Source: Canna indica
Lineage: Eukaryota; Streptophyta; Magnoliopsida; Zingiberales; Cannaceae
Length of the DNA stretch: 64,000 nucleotides
Reading direction: 5' to 3'
Assembly: GCA_034359265.1 (NCBI GenBank)
Contig: CP136897.1
Location: 22,438,001-22,502,000 of the forward strand
The notes under the pieces are model-generated. The model saw nothing but the letters and a program-made list of their open reading frames with translations. It had not been told where the DNA came from and ran no database searches. Position numbers and translations under genes: made by a program. This document shows positions 23,774 to 35,305 of this stretch, piece by piece. How positions within the stretch are numbered: the first letter of the stretch is position 1; every line of letters begins with the position of its first letter.

Positions 23774-25309
23774 ATGTCTGGTCGTGGTTATCGATGCAGG
23801 AGAGTTTCGGAGTCTCCGATCGGTGAGACTCCAGCACTTACTCATGCTGCTGATCCACCTGTTGCTGATCCTCATTCCGATGATACTGCCGAGGCTAGTA
23901 CATCCAGACGTAGGCGGCCACGCGGGCCGAACAGGTGGCAGCCTCCACCAGCCACAGAGTCACGTAGATTGATTAGCGTGATTGGGGAGCGGTAATATAT
24001 CATGAATTATGAATCATTACAAATTCATTATATCATAATATAATATTAAAATTTATTTTTGTTGTGCAGGTTCGAGCAAGAAGAAGTGCCGAGGAGCATT
24101 TCTTCTACTATTCGACGATACATGCACGGGGCATGGCCTACGTGGTCTCACGTGCCTAGCGAGCACGTCGACATGTTATGGCGCGAGTTTGAGGCACGTA
24201 TTATTATTATTTTTTACATGCATGATGATATATTAATATTGGTACTGATATTATTATTTTGCAGGCTCGCTATACATGGGCCGAGGACCAGAGGCCCTTC
24301 ATTTACGCTGCCTGGGAGGCTATTTCCCGGGCAAGGTACAACGGGCAGCTGGGGCAGGCTCGGTCCCAAGCGATGGCCCGAGCTGGGACCACTAACATCG
24401 CGGAGACTCGGGGATACGGCCCCAGTTGGATTACTCCGGATATATGGGACCAGCTCGTGGGGATATGGTCGACGGATCGATGGCAGGAGGTTTCTCGGAA
24501 TGCGGCTAGAAATCGCATGTCGGGAGGAGCAGCGCGTCACACCGGCGGCTCTGTTGCATTTGCAGTGCACGCAAACCGTATGGTAAGTATATCTTTTAAT
24601 TATATATTTTATTTGTTATTATGTGTACTAATTAATGTATTTGTTTTGTAAATGTAGACGACGGTGTCGGATGACGGGAGTGTCCAGCGACCCTCCCCGA
24701 TGGCGGTGTTTGAGCGGACTCACCGTCGAGCACATGGGACGGGGGAGTACATCCACAACCGCGCTGCATACATTATGGTAATTATATATTTATTCAAATT
24801 ATTCATTATATATTTATAATTTAAGTTTTATGATAAATATTAAACAAAAAATCAAACTCGAGTAGGAGACCTACAGCCAGACGGTGGTGCAGCGCGGGGG
24901 TACCCCCGAGGACTTTGACGCAGCATCGTGGGTCGAGGCCGCAGGTGGCTGGGACCATGGCCGCGTATATGGCTTCGCAGATAGTGGTCATGCGCGAGCC
25001 GTACTAGGGCCACTTGGGGCACCGACCCCTCCGGTCGCTGGTGAGCGGCCGTCCACCTCTAGATCCAGTTATGATCATAGTAACAGAATAAGGACTCTAG
25101 AGGAGACGATCGCGCGTCAGACTGAGATGATGGAGCGCCAGAGTCAGATGATGGCAGATATACAATCTATGCTACGCAACATGTCAGGTCATCCCGAAGC
25201 AGGCATCTCTTCGGCATCATCTAATCCGTCGTCCTCGAGTCAGTCTACGCCGGTGTACACTCAAGCGCTCCAGACCCCGCCATATAATCCAGACCATCCT
25301 CCATCTTGA
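23774..25309 (+). CDS. CACTA second gene, Transposase_24 (Ptta/En/Spm)-like
   Basis: A spliced gene of the type found beside TNP2 in plant CACTA elements, thought to bind subterminal repeats. Exons that keep frame: 23774-23991, 24070-24193, 24265-24582, 24658-24777, 24866-25309; 407 aa. Landmarks: N-terminal RRRRPRGPNRWQPPP, the RYMHGAWPTWSHVP block, YGPSWITPDIWDQLVGIWS, MAVFERTHRR, and a C-terminal helical segment (RTLEETIARQTEMMERQSQMM, about residues 330-350) likely to form a coiled coil. The second intron appears to use a GC donor (GAG|GCACGT). The frame is otherwise open from start to stop, so unlike the transposase core this gene may still be expressible. Start chosen at MSGRGYRCRR; an ATG at 23757 is out of frame. 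Confidence 0.75.
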
Positions 25310-25603
25310 TCGTGAGATTTTTTGTTTGGATATTGAACTTGTTTAACTTATTTTGTTTGGATATTGATACTTCAATTTTGCATTTGAATTGTTTTTATAC
25401 TATCGTGGATAATTATCAATATAAGTATAATTGTTTTGATGTATATATGTTGGTGTGTTTGTGATGTGTGAATGAATGTGTATGAGGTGTTTGTGATGTG
25501 TGAATGAATGTGTGTATGAGGGTATGGGTGTGTGAGTTATGTATCAGATAAATGTATCAATGTATCAATGGAAATTTGAAATTTTCAAATTTTCTGGTTG
25601 CAG

Positions 25604-25980
25604 GTATTCGTCATCAGCAACGGCTTTCCCACGGGTATCCGTGGGAAAGCCGTTGCTAAAAGTGTATCGAAAGCCGTTGCTGATGACCTACAGCAACGGC
25701 TTAGCGACGACGTTTTACTAACGGCGTTGCTACGGACTCAGCGGCCGTTGCTATTAATGTTATCAGCAACGGCTCCGGGTCTGTGGCAAACCCGTTGCTG
25801 ATAATAGTTTTAGCGACGGCCCGAGCGGTCGTTGCTGATAATGTTTTGAGCGACGGCCCGAGCGGCCGTTGTTGATCCGTTGCGAAGTCATCAGCAACGC
25901 GACTTTCTGTCACGGCTCTATTGCAACGGCTCAGCCGTTGCTGATGCTCTTCAGCAACGGCATCAGCCGTTGCTGATGAC
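25604..25980. repeat. CACTA right subterminal repeat array
   Basis: More than a dozen GCAACGGC, GCCGTTGC and GCGACGGCCCGAGCG variants in alternating orientation, mirroring the left array and ending 16 bases before the element's end. Open frames on both strands here are repeat artefacts. Confidence 0.85.
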
Positions 25981-26100
25981 CATTTTTCTAGTAGTGGTAG
26001 TCAAACTTATTAAGTCTCTTGTCAAAGGCTTAGTAAGTGGATCTGTCAAGTTTTTACTTGACTTTACATAGACAATTGTAATAATACCATCAAGTATTAA

Positions 26101-29100
26101 TTATCTCACAAACTTGTGTCTTAGACCAATATGTTTAGACTTACCATTGTAGGTAACGCTATACACTTTTGATAGCGTGGCTTCATTATCACAATATAGT
26201 GAAATGGAAGGCATTGGACTTGGCCAAAGATCTATGCCCAATAACATATTTCTTATCCACTCAGCCTCCCGTCCAGCTTGAGTTAGAGCTATGAATTCGG
26301 ATTCCATAGTGGAATGAGAGATACACGTCTGTTTCTTGCTTGCCCAAGAAACAGCCCCACCGGCAAGAGTGAAAATCAACCAACTTGTGGACTTATTATC
26401 TCTCATGCTATTTATCCAGCTCGCATTAGAGTACCCTTCCAACACATTAGGGAACTTAACATAAAATAAACCCAGTTACTAGTCCTCTTAAGGTACCCAG
26501 GTACCCTACTAATAGCTTTCCAGTGATCAACATTTGGTTTGCTTGTATATCTATTGAGTTTAGAAACCGCAAAAGAGATATTTGGCCTAGTACAGTGCAT
26601 AGCGTACATAAGACTACCAATAACACTTGCGTACTCCAGCTGTGCAATAGCTCTACCAGTATTTTCTTGTAGTTTCAAACCACAGTCAACAGGAGTGTTC
26701 ACCTCCTTGATCTTGAGGTGACTAAATTTAGAGATTACTTTTTCAATATAATGGGATTGACTTAATACAAAACCTCAATTATGTTTTTTTACTTTGATAC
26801 CTAAAATAGTATCTACTTCACCTAAGTCTTTCATCTTAAAAATAGAGGATAGATACTTTTTAGTCTCATTTATTCCAACCATGTTTGTACTAATGATCAA
26901 CATATCATCGACGTACAAACAGACTATCACCATATAGTCCGAAGTGGTTTTAGAATATAGGCACCTGTCTGCACTGTTATATTTAAACCCAAAGTTTAAA
27001 ATAGCAATATCAAATCTCTCATGCCACTGTTTTGGTGCTTGTTTTAGACCATAAAGTGACTTGACCAACTTACACACTTTAGTCTCGTTACCGGGAGCAA
27101 TGAACACTTTGGGTTGTTCCATATACACTTCCTCATTCAAGTTGTCATTCAAGAATGTTGTCTTTACATCCATTTGATGAACAAACAGATCATAAAGAGA
27201 AGCTATGGCAAAGAGGATCCTAATGGAAGTAACCCTAGCTACCGGTGCATAAGTGTCAAAATAGTCAACCCTTTCTACTTGTCTAAATCCTTTAGCTACT
27301 AATCTAGCTTTAAAGACAGAGATAGTACTATTGGTATTATATTTTCTCCTAAACACTCATTTGCACCCTATGGGTTTAGAGCAACTTGAAAAATATGTCA
27401 ATACCCAAGTATTATTTCCTAAGATTGAATCCATTTCATCATTAACAGCTTCATTCCAAAAGGCAGCATCCTTAGAAGCCATAGCTTCTTTAAATGATGT
27501 AGGATCAGTCTCAAGACTGTAAATGTAGGGTATCTCATTTGTCCCTTCATTATTTTGGTCCCCTTCTACCAAAAATAACAGAGATTGAGAGGAGATGAAG
27601 TCTTTATCTAAGTTCTTCTCTATTTTTACCATAGTACTCATTCTAGGTTCTATAGGTTGTTCTGGAACGCTAGGTTCCCCAATCTCAACCATAGACCTTG
27701 TAGGACCTCTAGTTTTGACAAGTGTGGGAGTTCCTTCATTTTCAACATCTTTTGAAAATTTATTCTCGAAGAATTCCACATCCCTAGACTCAGTTATTGT
27801 GTTTTTCTAAGTGTAGAAGTCTATAGGCTTTACTATTAATAGCATATCCTACAAATATGCTCTTAATAGCTCTATCACCTAACTTAGTCCTTTTAGGGTC
27901 TGGAACTCTAAAATAGGCAATACACCCCCACACTTTGAAATAATTTATGTTAGGTTGTCTACCTTTCCATATTTCGTACGGACTAGTTTTCACCACTGAA
28001 CTAGGAATCCTATTCTGTATATGGCAGACAATCAAGAGGCCCCATAAATTATACGATAAGTTTGCATGGTTTAGCATGCAATTTATCATGTCATGGAATG
28101 AACGATTTTTCCTTTATGCTATACCATTTTGTTGTGGTGTATAAGCAGCACTAGTTTGATGAATGATACCGTTATCTTCACAAAAGGTATCAAATTTATT
28201 TGAGCAAAATTCCATGCCTCTATCAGAACGTAGAATTTTAATCTTCTTCTCAAGTTGGTTTTCTACTTCTGATATATATTTTTTAAAGAAGGCAAGAGCT
28301 TCATCTTTTGTTCTCAACAAGTAAATATATGAATATCTACTAGCATCGTCAATAAATGTAATAAAATATCACTTTTCACCCCTAGTCAATATTCCATTTA
28401 ACTCACATAAATCAGTATGTATTAAATCTAATAATTGTCATTCTCTTTGTACACTTGGAAAATGTTTTCTCATAATTTTTGATCTAACACAAATTTCACA
28501 TTTATCAAGTTTATTGCTATCAATATTTATAAGTTTCATTGCATGCATAACATTCAAGTTCTTAGCATTCACATGTCCTAATCGACTATGCCATAAAGAA
28601 ATTGAAGAGCAGGAATAAACAGAAACATTGCTTATATTATTGATAGATAACTTGTGCATGTCATTACATTCATAACCCTTTTCAACAAAGACTCCATTCT
28701 TAGTAAGAATTACTTTGCTAGACTCAACATAAATTTTAAAACCTTTCCTATCCAAAAGACAAATAGAAATTAGACTCTTTCTAATTTTAGGAACAAATAA
28801 AACATTAAGTAATGTAAGTTTCTTCCCAGAGGTGAAGTTGATCTCTATAGTTCCTTTGCCTCCAATACTAGCACGAAACTATTACCCATTTGTACTTCCT
28901 GTCCAACAACTTCAATAAAAGTTTTGAACAGTTCTCGGTTGTTACAAAAGTGAACGGTGGCTTCGGAATCCAACCACCATCCAAATGGCTCACTAGCCAT
29001 GTTTATCTTAAAGATCATGGGTACATCAAGAGTAAGATGCTTCTAAATTTGTTCCAAGTAAAGTCCTCGTTTTTATGCATCAATCTCTTAGCATAATCCT

Positions 29101-29333
29101 TCCAGGTTAGGGGCAGCTTAGCAATTATAGCTCAAACTTGGAAGGTTTCTGGCAGAGTGATCTTTAGGACCCTCAGTTTGTTGACAATAACCTGGAGCTC
29201 ATGCACTTGTTCAAGAATAGGTTTATTGTTAACCATTTCAAAATCAAAATACTTTGAAATAAGATACTTATTTTGTACCTTCCTCCTCAACTTTGTATTT
29301 GAACTCCAAAGCTTCCCATAGCTCTCTTGGCAA
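26101..29333 (-). pseudogene. Copia gag-pol polyprotein remnant
   Basis: Minus-strand order of pieces: partial gag (about 29333-29080; ELWEALEFKYK, then KYFDFEMVNNKPILEQVHEL), gag-pre-integrase (28755-28438; SLWHSRLGHVN, CEICVRSK), integrase core (28320-27790; LRSDRGMEF, YTPQQNGIA, then IWKGRQPNINYFKVWGC), a linker (27779-27357), reverse transcriptase (27356-26775; FKARLVAKGF, YLYGLKQAP-type block, active site YVDDM), and RNase H (26702-26101; [31 protein letters not shown]). Domain order int-RT-RH is diagnostic of Copia. The frame is interrupted several times and the N-terminal gag is missing, so no functional protein is possible. The CCHC knuckle and protease region is not clearly visible. 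Confidence 0.88.
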
Positions 29334-29671
29334 TGCACTGCACTAATGTCGTCTCTTGACCTTCCACTTTGTCCACACAAGTAACTAAGCATACACACTA
29401 ATGCTTATAGACTAATATAAAATTAGCATATCTTCCCATGTGGGACTAAAACCTAGTTTTTGCAAACAACATGAATGCACCTCTTCATATACCCCTTCTT
29501 GGGCATATAAAACTTGATTATATAATTCCTACTTGAACTATATAATTTTCTCATTAAACCTCCCATATTAGACTATCTATTGCACCTTTTAATTCTCTTA
29601 AATTACATCAATAATTGAATAAACAAATTACTCAAAATTGATTAAAATAAGCTTCAAATAGGTGCATTTCA
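29334..29671 (-). repeat. Copia 5' LTR, truncated and fused to gag
   Basis: Partner of 20286-20623 (338 bp each, 12 differences counted by eye). On the minus strand it starts TGAAATGCACC at 29671. At 29334 the match stops and the sequence reads straight into mid-gag coding sequence, so the R/U5 end, the primer binding site and the gag start are deleted. Confidence 0.85.
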
Positions 29672-31624
29672 ACATAATCAAACACTGAGATCTAGCAATC
29701 CAATCAGATTTAAAATATACTAACAACAGAGAAAGGAATGGGTAAATATCTCTCTATAGTTTATAGTCTATGCATATCACCTTTATCTACACTTTATTCA
29801 GCTGTCCACTTAATGCTGTGGCCCTAGCTACTGATCAGTGCATAGTCCTTGTGACCAAAGAATGATTTGTTGGTCTGTAAAGCTTCTTTTGTCTCTTTAA
29901 GTTCTCTCCTTTGGATGATCTTTTTCTCCTTTTTCATATTGCCAAAAAAGAAATGGCCTTTGTGCTTCAGTTTTCCAATCCATTTTGTCCACATCATGCA
30001 AAGATGTAGTCCTCCTGCACCTTGAAGTATAATATACATAAGGGCAATGTTATCAGATTCAATTCGTCAGGTTGATACTTGTCTTGTCCTTGGTCACATG
30101 AGTGCATTTAGATTTGTGCAGTGTGGGGCTAAATGAGAAAAGGTATTGAGCTCTGTGATCTCTGTCTTGTGATGGTCAAACCCAGTTCCTGCCTTCCAAG
30201 CAGACAGTCACATGTGGTCAGATGGAGATATCAGTTTTCAGGAAATATTCATATTACTGAACATTGGGTCATCAGTTCACCAGTTCAATTGAGATGGCCA
30301 GTTCATTGAACCAGGGTTTGAAGGTTCATCTGAGGGGATAATAGAATCTTCCACTATTTTCAGTTTGCAACAAGTTCCTTTTTCTTCTTGAAGTTTTCCT
30401 TCTTCAAACTCAGCCTTCATTTGCTAAGCAAAATTTGATCATCATCCAAGGGAACAAATTACTGGGCTTGAAGGAATGGTGTATAAGATTAATCATAACT
30501 AGATGATAGATGATGTAGGCATGCAGTTTGCTAAATTTAAATTTCTTGAGAAGGCTTTGAATCTGCTTTCTACAGGCTCCTGCTTCACACTGATAGATAG
30601 TTCTCCCCAGATCCCAAGCTTCTATCACTTGTACAAAAGTTAGGGATGTCTGTCTTTGATTACTGATAAATATTTCTAAGCAGCATTGAGTAGTCCAATG
30701 CCCATGTGAAGTCAAATAAGGTGCAGTAAAGTAATTAATCCATCCACTTCATTAACACCTTGATATGATCACAAGTCACAAGCATGCATGCTTTGGAAGC
30801 AGAAAAGATTCAAGAATGAGACTCTTTACTACTCATGCATATTGGTTCTTCACTTTTCCAGCACTTATTTTACCCAGAAACAGAACTGCATTGAGGGAGA
30901 AAACTTGGTGGATAAAGAAATATGACTCATTTAAATTCAAAATCCACTTTAGTTTATTATCCAATTTAGGTTGCTTAAATTTCAAAAATATTTGAACAAT
31001 AAAGTTAACAATAAATAGCTTAATGGGTGACTAGCCATTCATTCCAAAAGCTTAATGTATTAGGAAATATAACTTTTATATTATAATAACTACAGATAAG
31101 AATATACAATCTCAAATGGTTAATTGGTAATAAATCTCTGCCAATATTACATTCCAAAATAGGTTTACTGTGTTTCTTATTAATAGTAAATTTCAAGACA
31201 AGAATTACTAGCTATCAATTATGGTCAACTGCAGAAAAAAGGTCAATTGCTGGTATTCAAAAGCAGAGATGTGTCCCTATCATGATATAAAAAAAGAATC
31301 TTTAGCTTGTTATGTGATATGGGCAGAAACCTTTTGAAAGATGTCACAATTTCCCATGGGACAGTACATGTGCCATGTTGATGAATGATTGTATAATGTT
31401 ATACTCAATGATAGAAAAACAATAAATATACCAGGAAAAAGATGTTTCAATTATCTACAAGGAGATCCTATAAAAAGCAGCTGAACTACTTCCCCTTTGT
31501 ATGTAATGCACATGTAGCAGACCTTAATGAAGAAAGTTTCCATAGGAAAACAAAACCTGGTGTAAATATAATCATCAGAGAGAGAGAGAGAGAGATCAGA
31601 GAATTGTTGGTCTTCTTTGTGTCC
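29672..31624. other. Intergenic and HSF upstream region
   Basis: Nearly 2 kb without a recognisable gene or transposon end. Predicted open frames (29824-30039, 30410-30715, 30765-30995) have no domain. A (GA)n run at about 31579-31595 lies just before the HSF start, probably in its 5'UTR. Confidence 0.55.
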
Positions 31625-32667
31625 ATGACTTTTCATATGGAGAGGAGTGGAGACATGGTGGCTTCCATGGATTCTCCAAAGCCAGTTCCTGCACCATTCT
31701 TGACCAAAACCTATCAACTAGTAGATGATCCTTGCACGGATCACATTGTCTCGTGGGGTGAAGATGACAGCACTTTTATTGTATGGAGACCAGCAGAGTT
31801 TTCCAGGGATCTCTTGCCCAACTTCTTCAAGCACAACAACTTCTCAAGCTTTGTGAGGCAACTCAACACCTATGTATGATCATACTCAAGCTCATGAACT
31901 TTTGCATTGCACCATCTCCTTAATTTCTTGATCATAATGCAAGCTCGCTTCACCTTCTTCCTGATGTTTTTTGATATTTTTTAAGTAACTGGTCATGTTC
32001 TGTGATCCTAAGGACAATTGTTGTGAGTTTGATCTTTCAACCTCTGCAGGGTTTCAGAAAAATTGCAGCAGATAGGTGGGAGTTTGCCAATGAGTACTTC
32101 AGGAGGGGAGAGAAGCATCTGCTCTCAGAGATACACAGGAGGAGGACCTCTCAAGTCTCTCAGAGCTTGCATTGCCACGGCCACCACCAGCACCAGGCTT
32201 TCTATCCTGCTGTTGAAGTGGGCTCTTGGATCGACCCCCCGCTAACAGTTGCCGGAGCCGGAGACACTGACTTCATATCAGCTCTTTCTGAGGACAACCG
32301 GAGATTGAGGAAGAAGAACTGCATTCTCTTATCTGAATTGACCCACATGAAGAAGCTCTATAATGACATCATCTACTTCATCCAACACCATGTCAACCCT
32401 GTCACCCATGAACAAAGGCTTGTTCATCCAAGGAACAGGTTAATAGAGTTGGAGCCTCATGATCAAACCCAGCCTCCTCTGCAAGTCCAACCTTCCAAGG
32501 CACACAGATCAATTACTATATCCGAGGAATCAAGCAGTGGCCTGAAGCTATTTGGTTTCCAAATCCATGGCAAGAAGAGAGTGCACTGTCAGACAATCTG
32601 CATTCCAGAATCCAATTCTGAGGCACAAGAAAGAGAAGGTTTAGTGAAAGATATTAAACAATCCTAA
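31625..32667 (+). CDS. HSFB4: Class B heat shock factor, HsfB4-type
   Basis: Nuclear transcription factor binding heat shock elements; class B members lack the activation domain and usually repress (family knowledge). Two exons, 31625-31873 and 32050-32667, 288 aa. The intron falls between RQLNTY and GFRKI, the conserved intron position inside plant HSF DNA-binding domains. Domains: DNA-binding domain at about 22-115 ([46 protein letters not shown]), oligomerisation region at about 157-197 ([26 protein letters not shown]), class B repressor motif KLFGF at 249-253 (canonical LFGV, here LFGF), and basic NLS GKKR at 257-260. WGEDDSTF and the HR-A/B sequence resemble HsfB4. Alternative in-frame starts exist at residues 5, 11 and 15, and the upstream open frame is not convincing. 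Full orthology needs phylogeny. Confidence 0.92.
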
Positions 32668-33892
32668 TGAATTCTCTTTTTTCTTCTGTTTTATTTTGTT
32701 ATGTTTTGTAAGAATTTTGGACTTGGAAGCTGGACCTATGTTTTGTTATGAGTTTTTTAGTAGCATACTTTATATAATGTTGGCTTAAAAGTAGTTTCAT
32801 TTTTATACTCAGATGAATATACAAATGGCAACAAATGTACAGTAAAAATGGAGATAAAAACTTGTACCTTACTACATAGGATTCGTCTGGTCTTCCATAA
32901 ATTATTTGAACTGTCTGCAGCTAACTGGCAAAGTTTATAGATTATATGTGAAGGATTTGAGAGATTCTTTGCACCATACTACTGCAGAAAAGTAACATGG
33001 ACTTGATGGGGCTTGTAATTGATTTCTTTGGGTAATCATTCCACCCATGGCTTTACATGAGCTTGAGTGGAGTGGTGAAAACAGTAGCTGAAGGACTGGT
33101 AAATCTAATGTAAGAACAGCAGTTAGGGATCTATGCTTCAAACATAATGGAGTTTTTTATGGTGTTGGCATGTGCACAAGGATGGTAGCAGTAAGATTAG
33201 TTCTAAGCAATGTCAGTGAACTTTTAAGTAACAAAATGTAAACTTGATAGGTAATGAATCACAAACCAATAATGGAAACATCAGTGAACCACAAGAAAAC
33301 CCCACATCACAACTGAAGCAAAGGGAAAGCAGAATTTTGACTCAAACACATCCCATTGTCTTTTGGAAATGATACAATAGTACAAGAGTGTGTTTTCTAT
33401 GTTCTTTTTGGATGTTAATCCCACCCACTTTATTGATTAAACCTGAAAAAAATAACAAAATACAAAATACAAAAGACTGTTTAAGGTTTACAAATAAGAA
33501 CCACTAGTGTACTGATCAAGCAACAGAGATTTTTTTTTTTTTTCACATTGAAGGACCATTTGACTGTTGAATTCACAGGCTCACTTCAGCTTCAATGAGC
33601 TTCACACTCAACCACAATTCAAATAAGAGAGAGGGAAGACAGACATAAGCAATAACAAGAAGAACACAAAGAACTTAGAGAGCTTAAGAAGAAGAAAGGA
33701 AGCAAAAATCTCTATCCGAATGAGAGAATCCTAGCTACATTCAATGTATCGGACAGAAGCATATATATGGCTCGGATAACCTTATGACAGGTTTCAAGTT
33801 CTCAGTTTATTAACCAACTTTGTACAGAATCCAATACAAGAGCAATTGTAAGCTAGCGTTCAATTACATCAATGATAAATCTCAGCTTATAA
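32668..33892. other. HSF 3' region and intergenic, no gene seen
   Basis: The first few hundred bases are probably the HSF 3'UTR. Further right are a poly-T tract (about 33531-33543) and non-coding sequence. The minus-strand open frame 32935-33141 has no domain. Confidence 0.55.
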
Positions 33893-34330
33893 TCCATTGA
33901 CAGAAAATTTGTTATTTGTGACGGTTGGTTGGGCGACAACTGCGACAATATTGCGACGACCAAAAATGAGCATTGCAGATTAGTGATGGCTTTGCAACGG
34001 AAAGTATCGTCATTACTATTTTTCCATTTGCGATGGTTTTGCGACGACTATTTAGTCATCACAAAACCCTTACTAATCTCTCGCCCACTTTTCGCGTCCA
34101 GTTGTGCCCAATTTTAAATTTCTCATTTTCTTTTATATAGTCCAATTCCCTTCACCATTTCTCCTCCTCTTCTGCTTCTTCTTCTCCCCCGTTTCCGCTC
34201 CCTCCAACTCCCACCCAGCACCGCTCTCCACCCCCTTCGCCCTAGCTCCACCCTTGACCTCCTTCATCCTAGTTTCACCCCCAACTCCCTTCTCTCCAGC
34301 CTCAGCTCCAATGTAGGCGGAGGAGGAGAC
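33893..34330 (+). mobile_element. Probable CACTA-like 5' end fragment
   Basis: Repeated GCGACGA / TTGCGACG / GATGGTTTTGCGACG words at 33917-34070 are followed by TTTTATATAG and a CT-rich leader. The layout (subterminal GACG repeats, TATA-like site, CT-rich leader) copies that of the complete CACTA at 21194-21560. No CACTA terminus or target duplication was found, so this is a fragment at best. From 34331 to 34640 lies unassigned sequence that may be part of an LTR. Confidence 0.4.
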
Positions 34331-34639
34331 CCCTCCTCTGCCCTTAAGGAGCGGCCTATTACGGACTTGACTCCTTCAAGCACTTGTGCGGCACTTAGCC
34401 TCTCACTTGCCTCTCGCAAGATTGGCTAAGTCAACCTTCAAGACAAAAACACAAAAGAGAAAAAGTTTAGAGGGAAAAGCCCTCAACTATATATTCACTC
34501 AAAGTTGAAGTTTACAACTTGATGATTACAAGTGAAGATCATGTTCCTATTTATATTACTCCTCCATAATATGGACAGATGGGATTAATTCCATCTAAAG
34601 GTGGGGAGTGATACCTTAGGAACAGGCGGTTGCCTCCTC

Positions 34640-35290
34640 CTTTATTTATTTTTTCATTTTTTTTTTCATTTCATTATATGGTTTGTTTTGTATTTTTTGA
34701 GTTTTTTTAAAAAAATTAACTTGATTTTTTTCATGATTTGTTGTTTTATTATCTTTTTTATTTTTTAAATGTTTAAATTATTTTTATATGATTTTTTATT
34801 TTGTAATTTTTTTGTTTTTAAAATTTTAATTCTTAACTTATTTTCATATGTTTCTTCTTTTATGTTTTATAATTTTCTTACTAATTTTTCATATGATTTT
34901 CTTCTCTTTTTAATCTTTTTTTATTTTTTTTTTATTTTTACTTGTTATTATAATTATTTTTACTATTGTCTTCATTTAGTAATTTCTAAATTTTTTATTT
35001 ATTTCATATGATTTTTTTCTTGTTCTTGTTTTGTGTTTTTTCTTTTAAATATTTTTCATATTATTTTTTCTATTTTTTTTGTAATTTTTAAATTTTTCAT
35101 AAAGATTTTTATATTTTTTGTTTTAAGTTTTTCATATGATTTTTATTTTCTATTTTTCTAATTTTGTTAATTGTTTATTTTTCAATTTTTTATATTAATT
35201 GTTATATTTTTAAGTTATAAAATGAACATTAATTTTTTAATTTTAATTTTATTTTATATTAATTTTAATTTTTATTCTATGTGATGCCTT
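34640..35290. repeat. T-rich low-complexity tract with TTTCATATGATTTT words
   Basis: About 650 bp made mostly of T on the plus strand, with a recurring degenerate word TTTCATATGATTTT (near 34784, 34840, 34889, 35002, 35058, 35130). Frames through it give F/Y/L/I-rich artefact peptides. Confidence 0.75.
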
Positions 35291-35305
35291 AGAACCATCG
35301 CATAT

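Larger units (their letters stand above)
21194..25996 (+). mobile_element. CACTA (En/Spm) DNA transposon, complete ends
   Basis: A 4803-bp element with CACTACTAGAAA at the left and its inverted copy TTTCTAGTAGTG at the right, flanked by 3-bp direct repeats GTA (21191-21193, 25997-25999): the hallmark ends and target duplication of CACTA transposons. Both subterminal regions are packed with GCAACGGC/GCCGTTGC repeats. Inside, in order: a TATA-like site and leader (about 21500), a 26-bp minisatellite, a long hairpin, a TNP2-type transposase gene with its core deleted, and a spliced Transposase_24-like gene. It sits inside the Copia 3' internal region and so is younger than that insertion. With the catalytic core gone it is inferred to be non-autonomous. 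Confidence 0.93.
19983..29671 (-). mobile_element. Ty1/Copia LTR retrotransposon, split by a CACTA
   Basis: A minus-strand Copia element. The two LTR copies share a 338-bp block of equal length (20286-20623 and 29334-29671) with 12 mismatches by eye. Between them, read on the minus strand, come partial gag, gag-pre-integrase, integrase, reverse transcriptase and RNase H, then a long 3' region and a polypurine tract next to the 3' LTR. The 3' region is interrupted by a complete CACTA transposon (21194-25996). No 5-bp target duplication was found. The pol frame is broken and the 5' end lacks a primer binding site, so the element is dead. Confidence 0.85.

Noticed and set aside
21214..25980. Subterminal CACTA repeats as a CRISPR-like or MSA promoter array
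   Set aside because: Units alternate in orientation, have no uniform spacers and sit at transposon ends; the shared AACGG core with MSA elements is too short to mean more than chance.
34769..35011. 80-aa F/Y-rich frame resembling a membrane protein
   Set aside because: Low-complexity T-rich DNA always gives such peptides.
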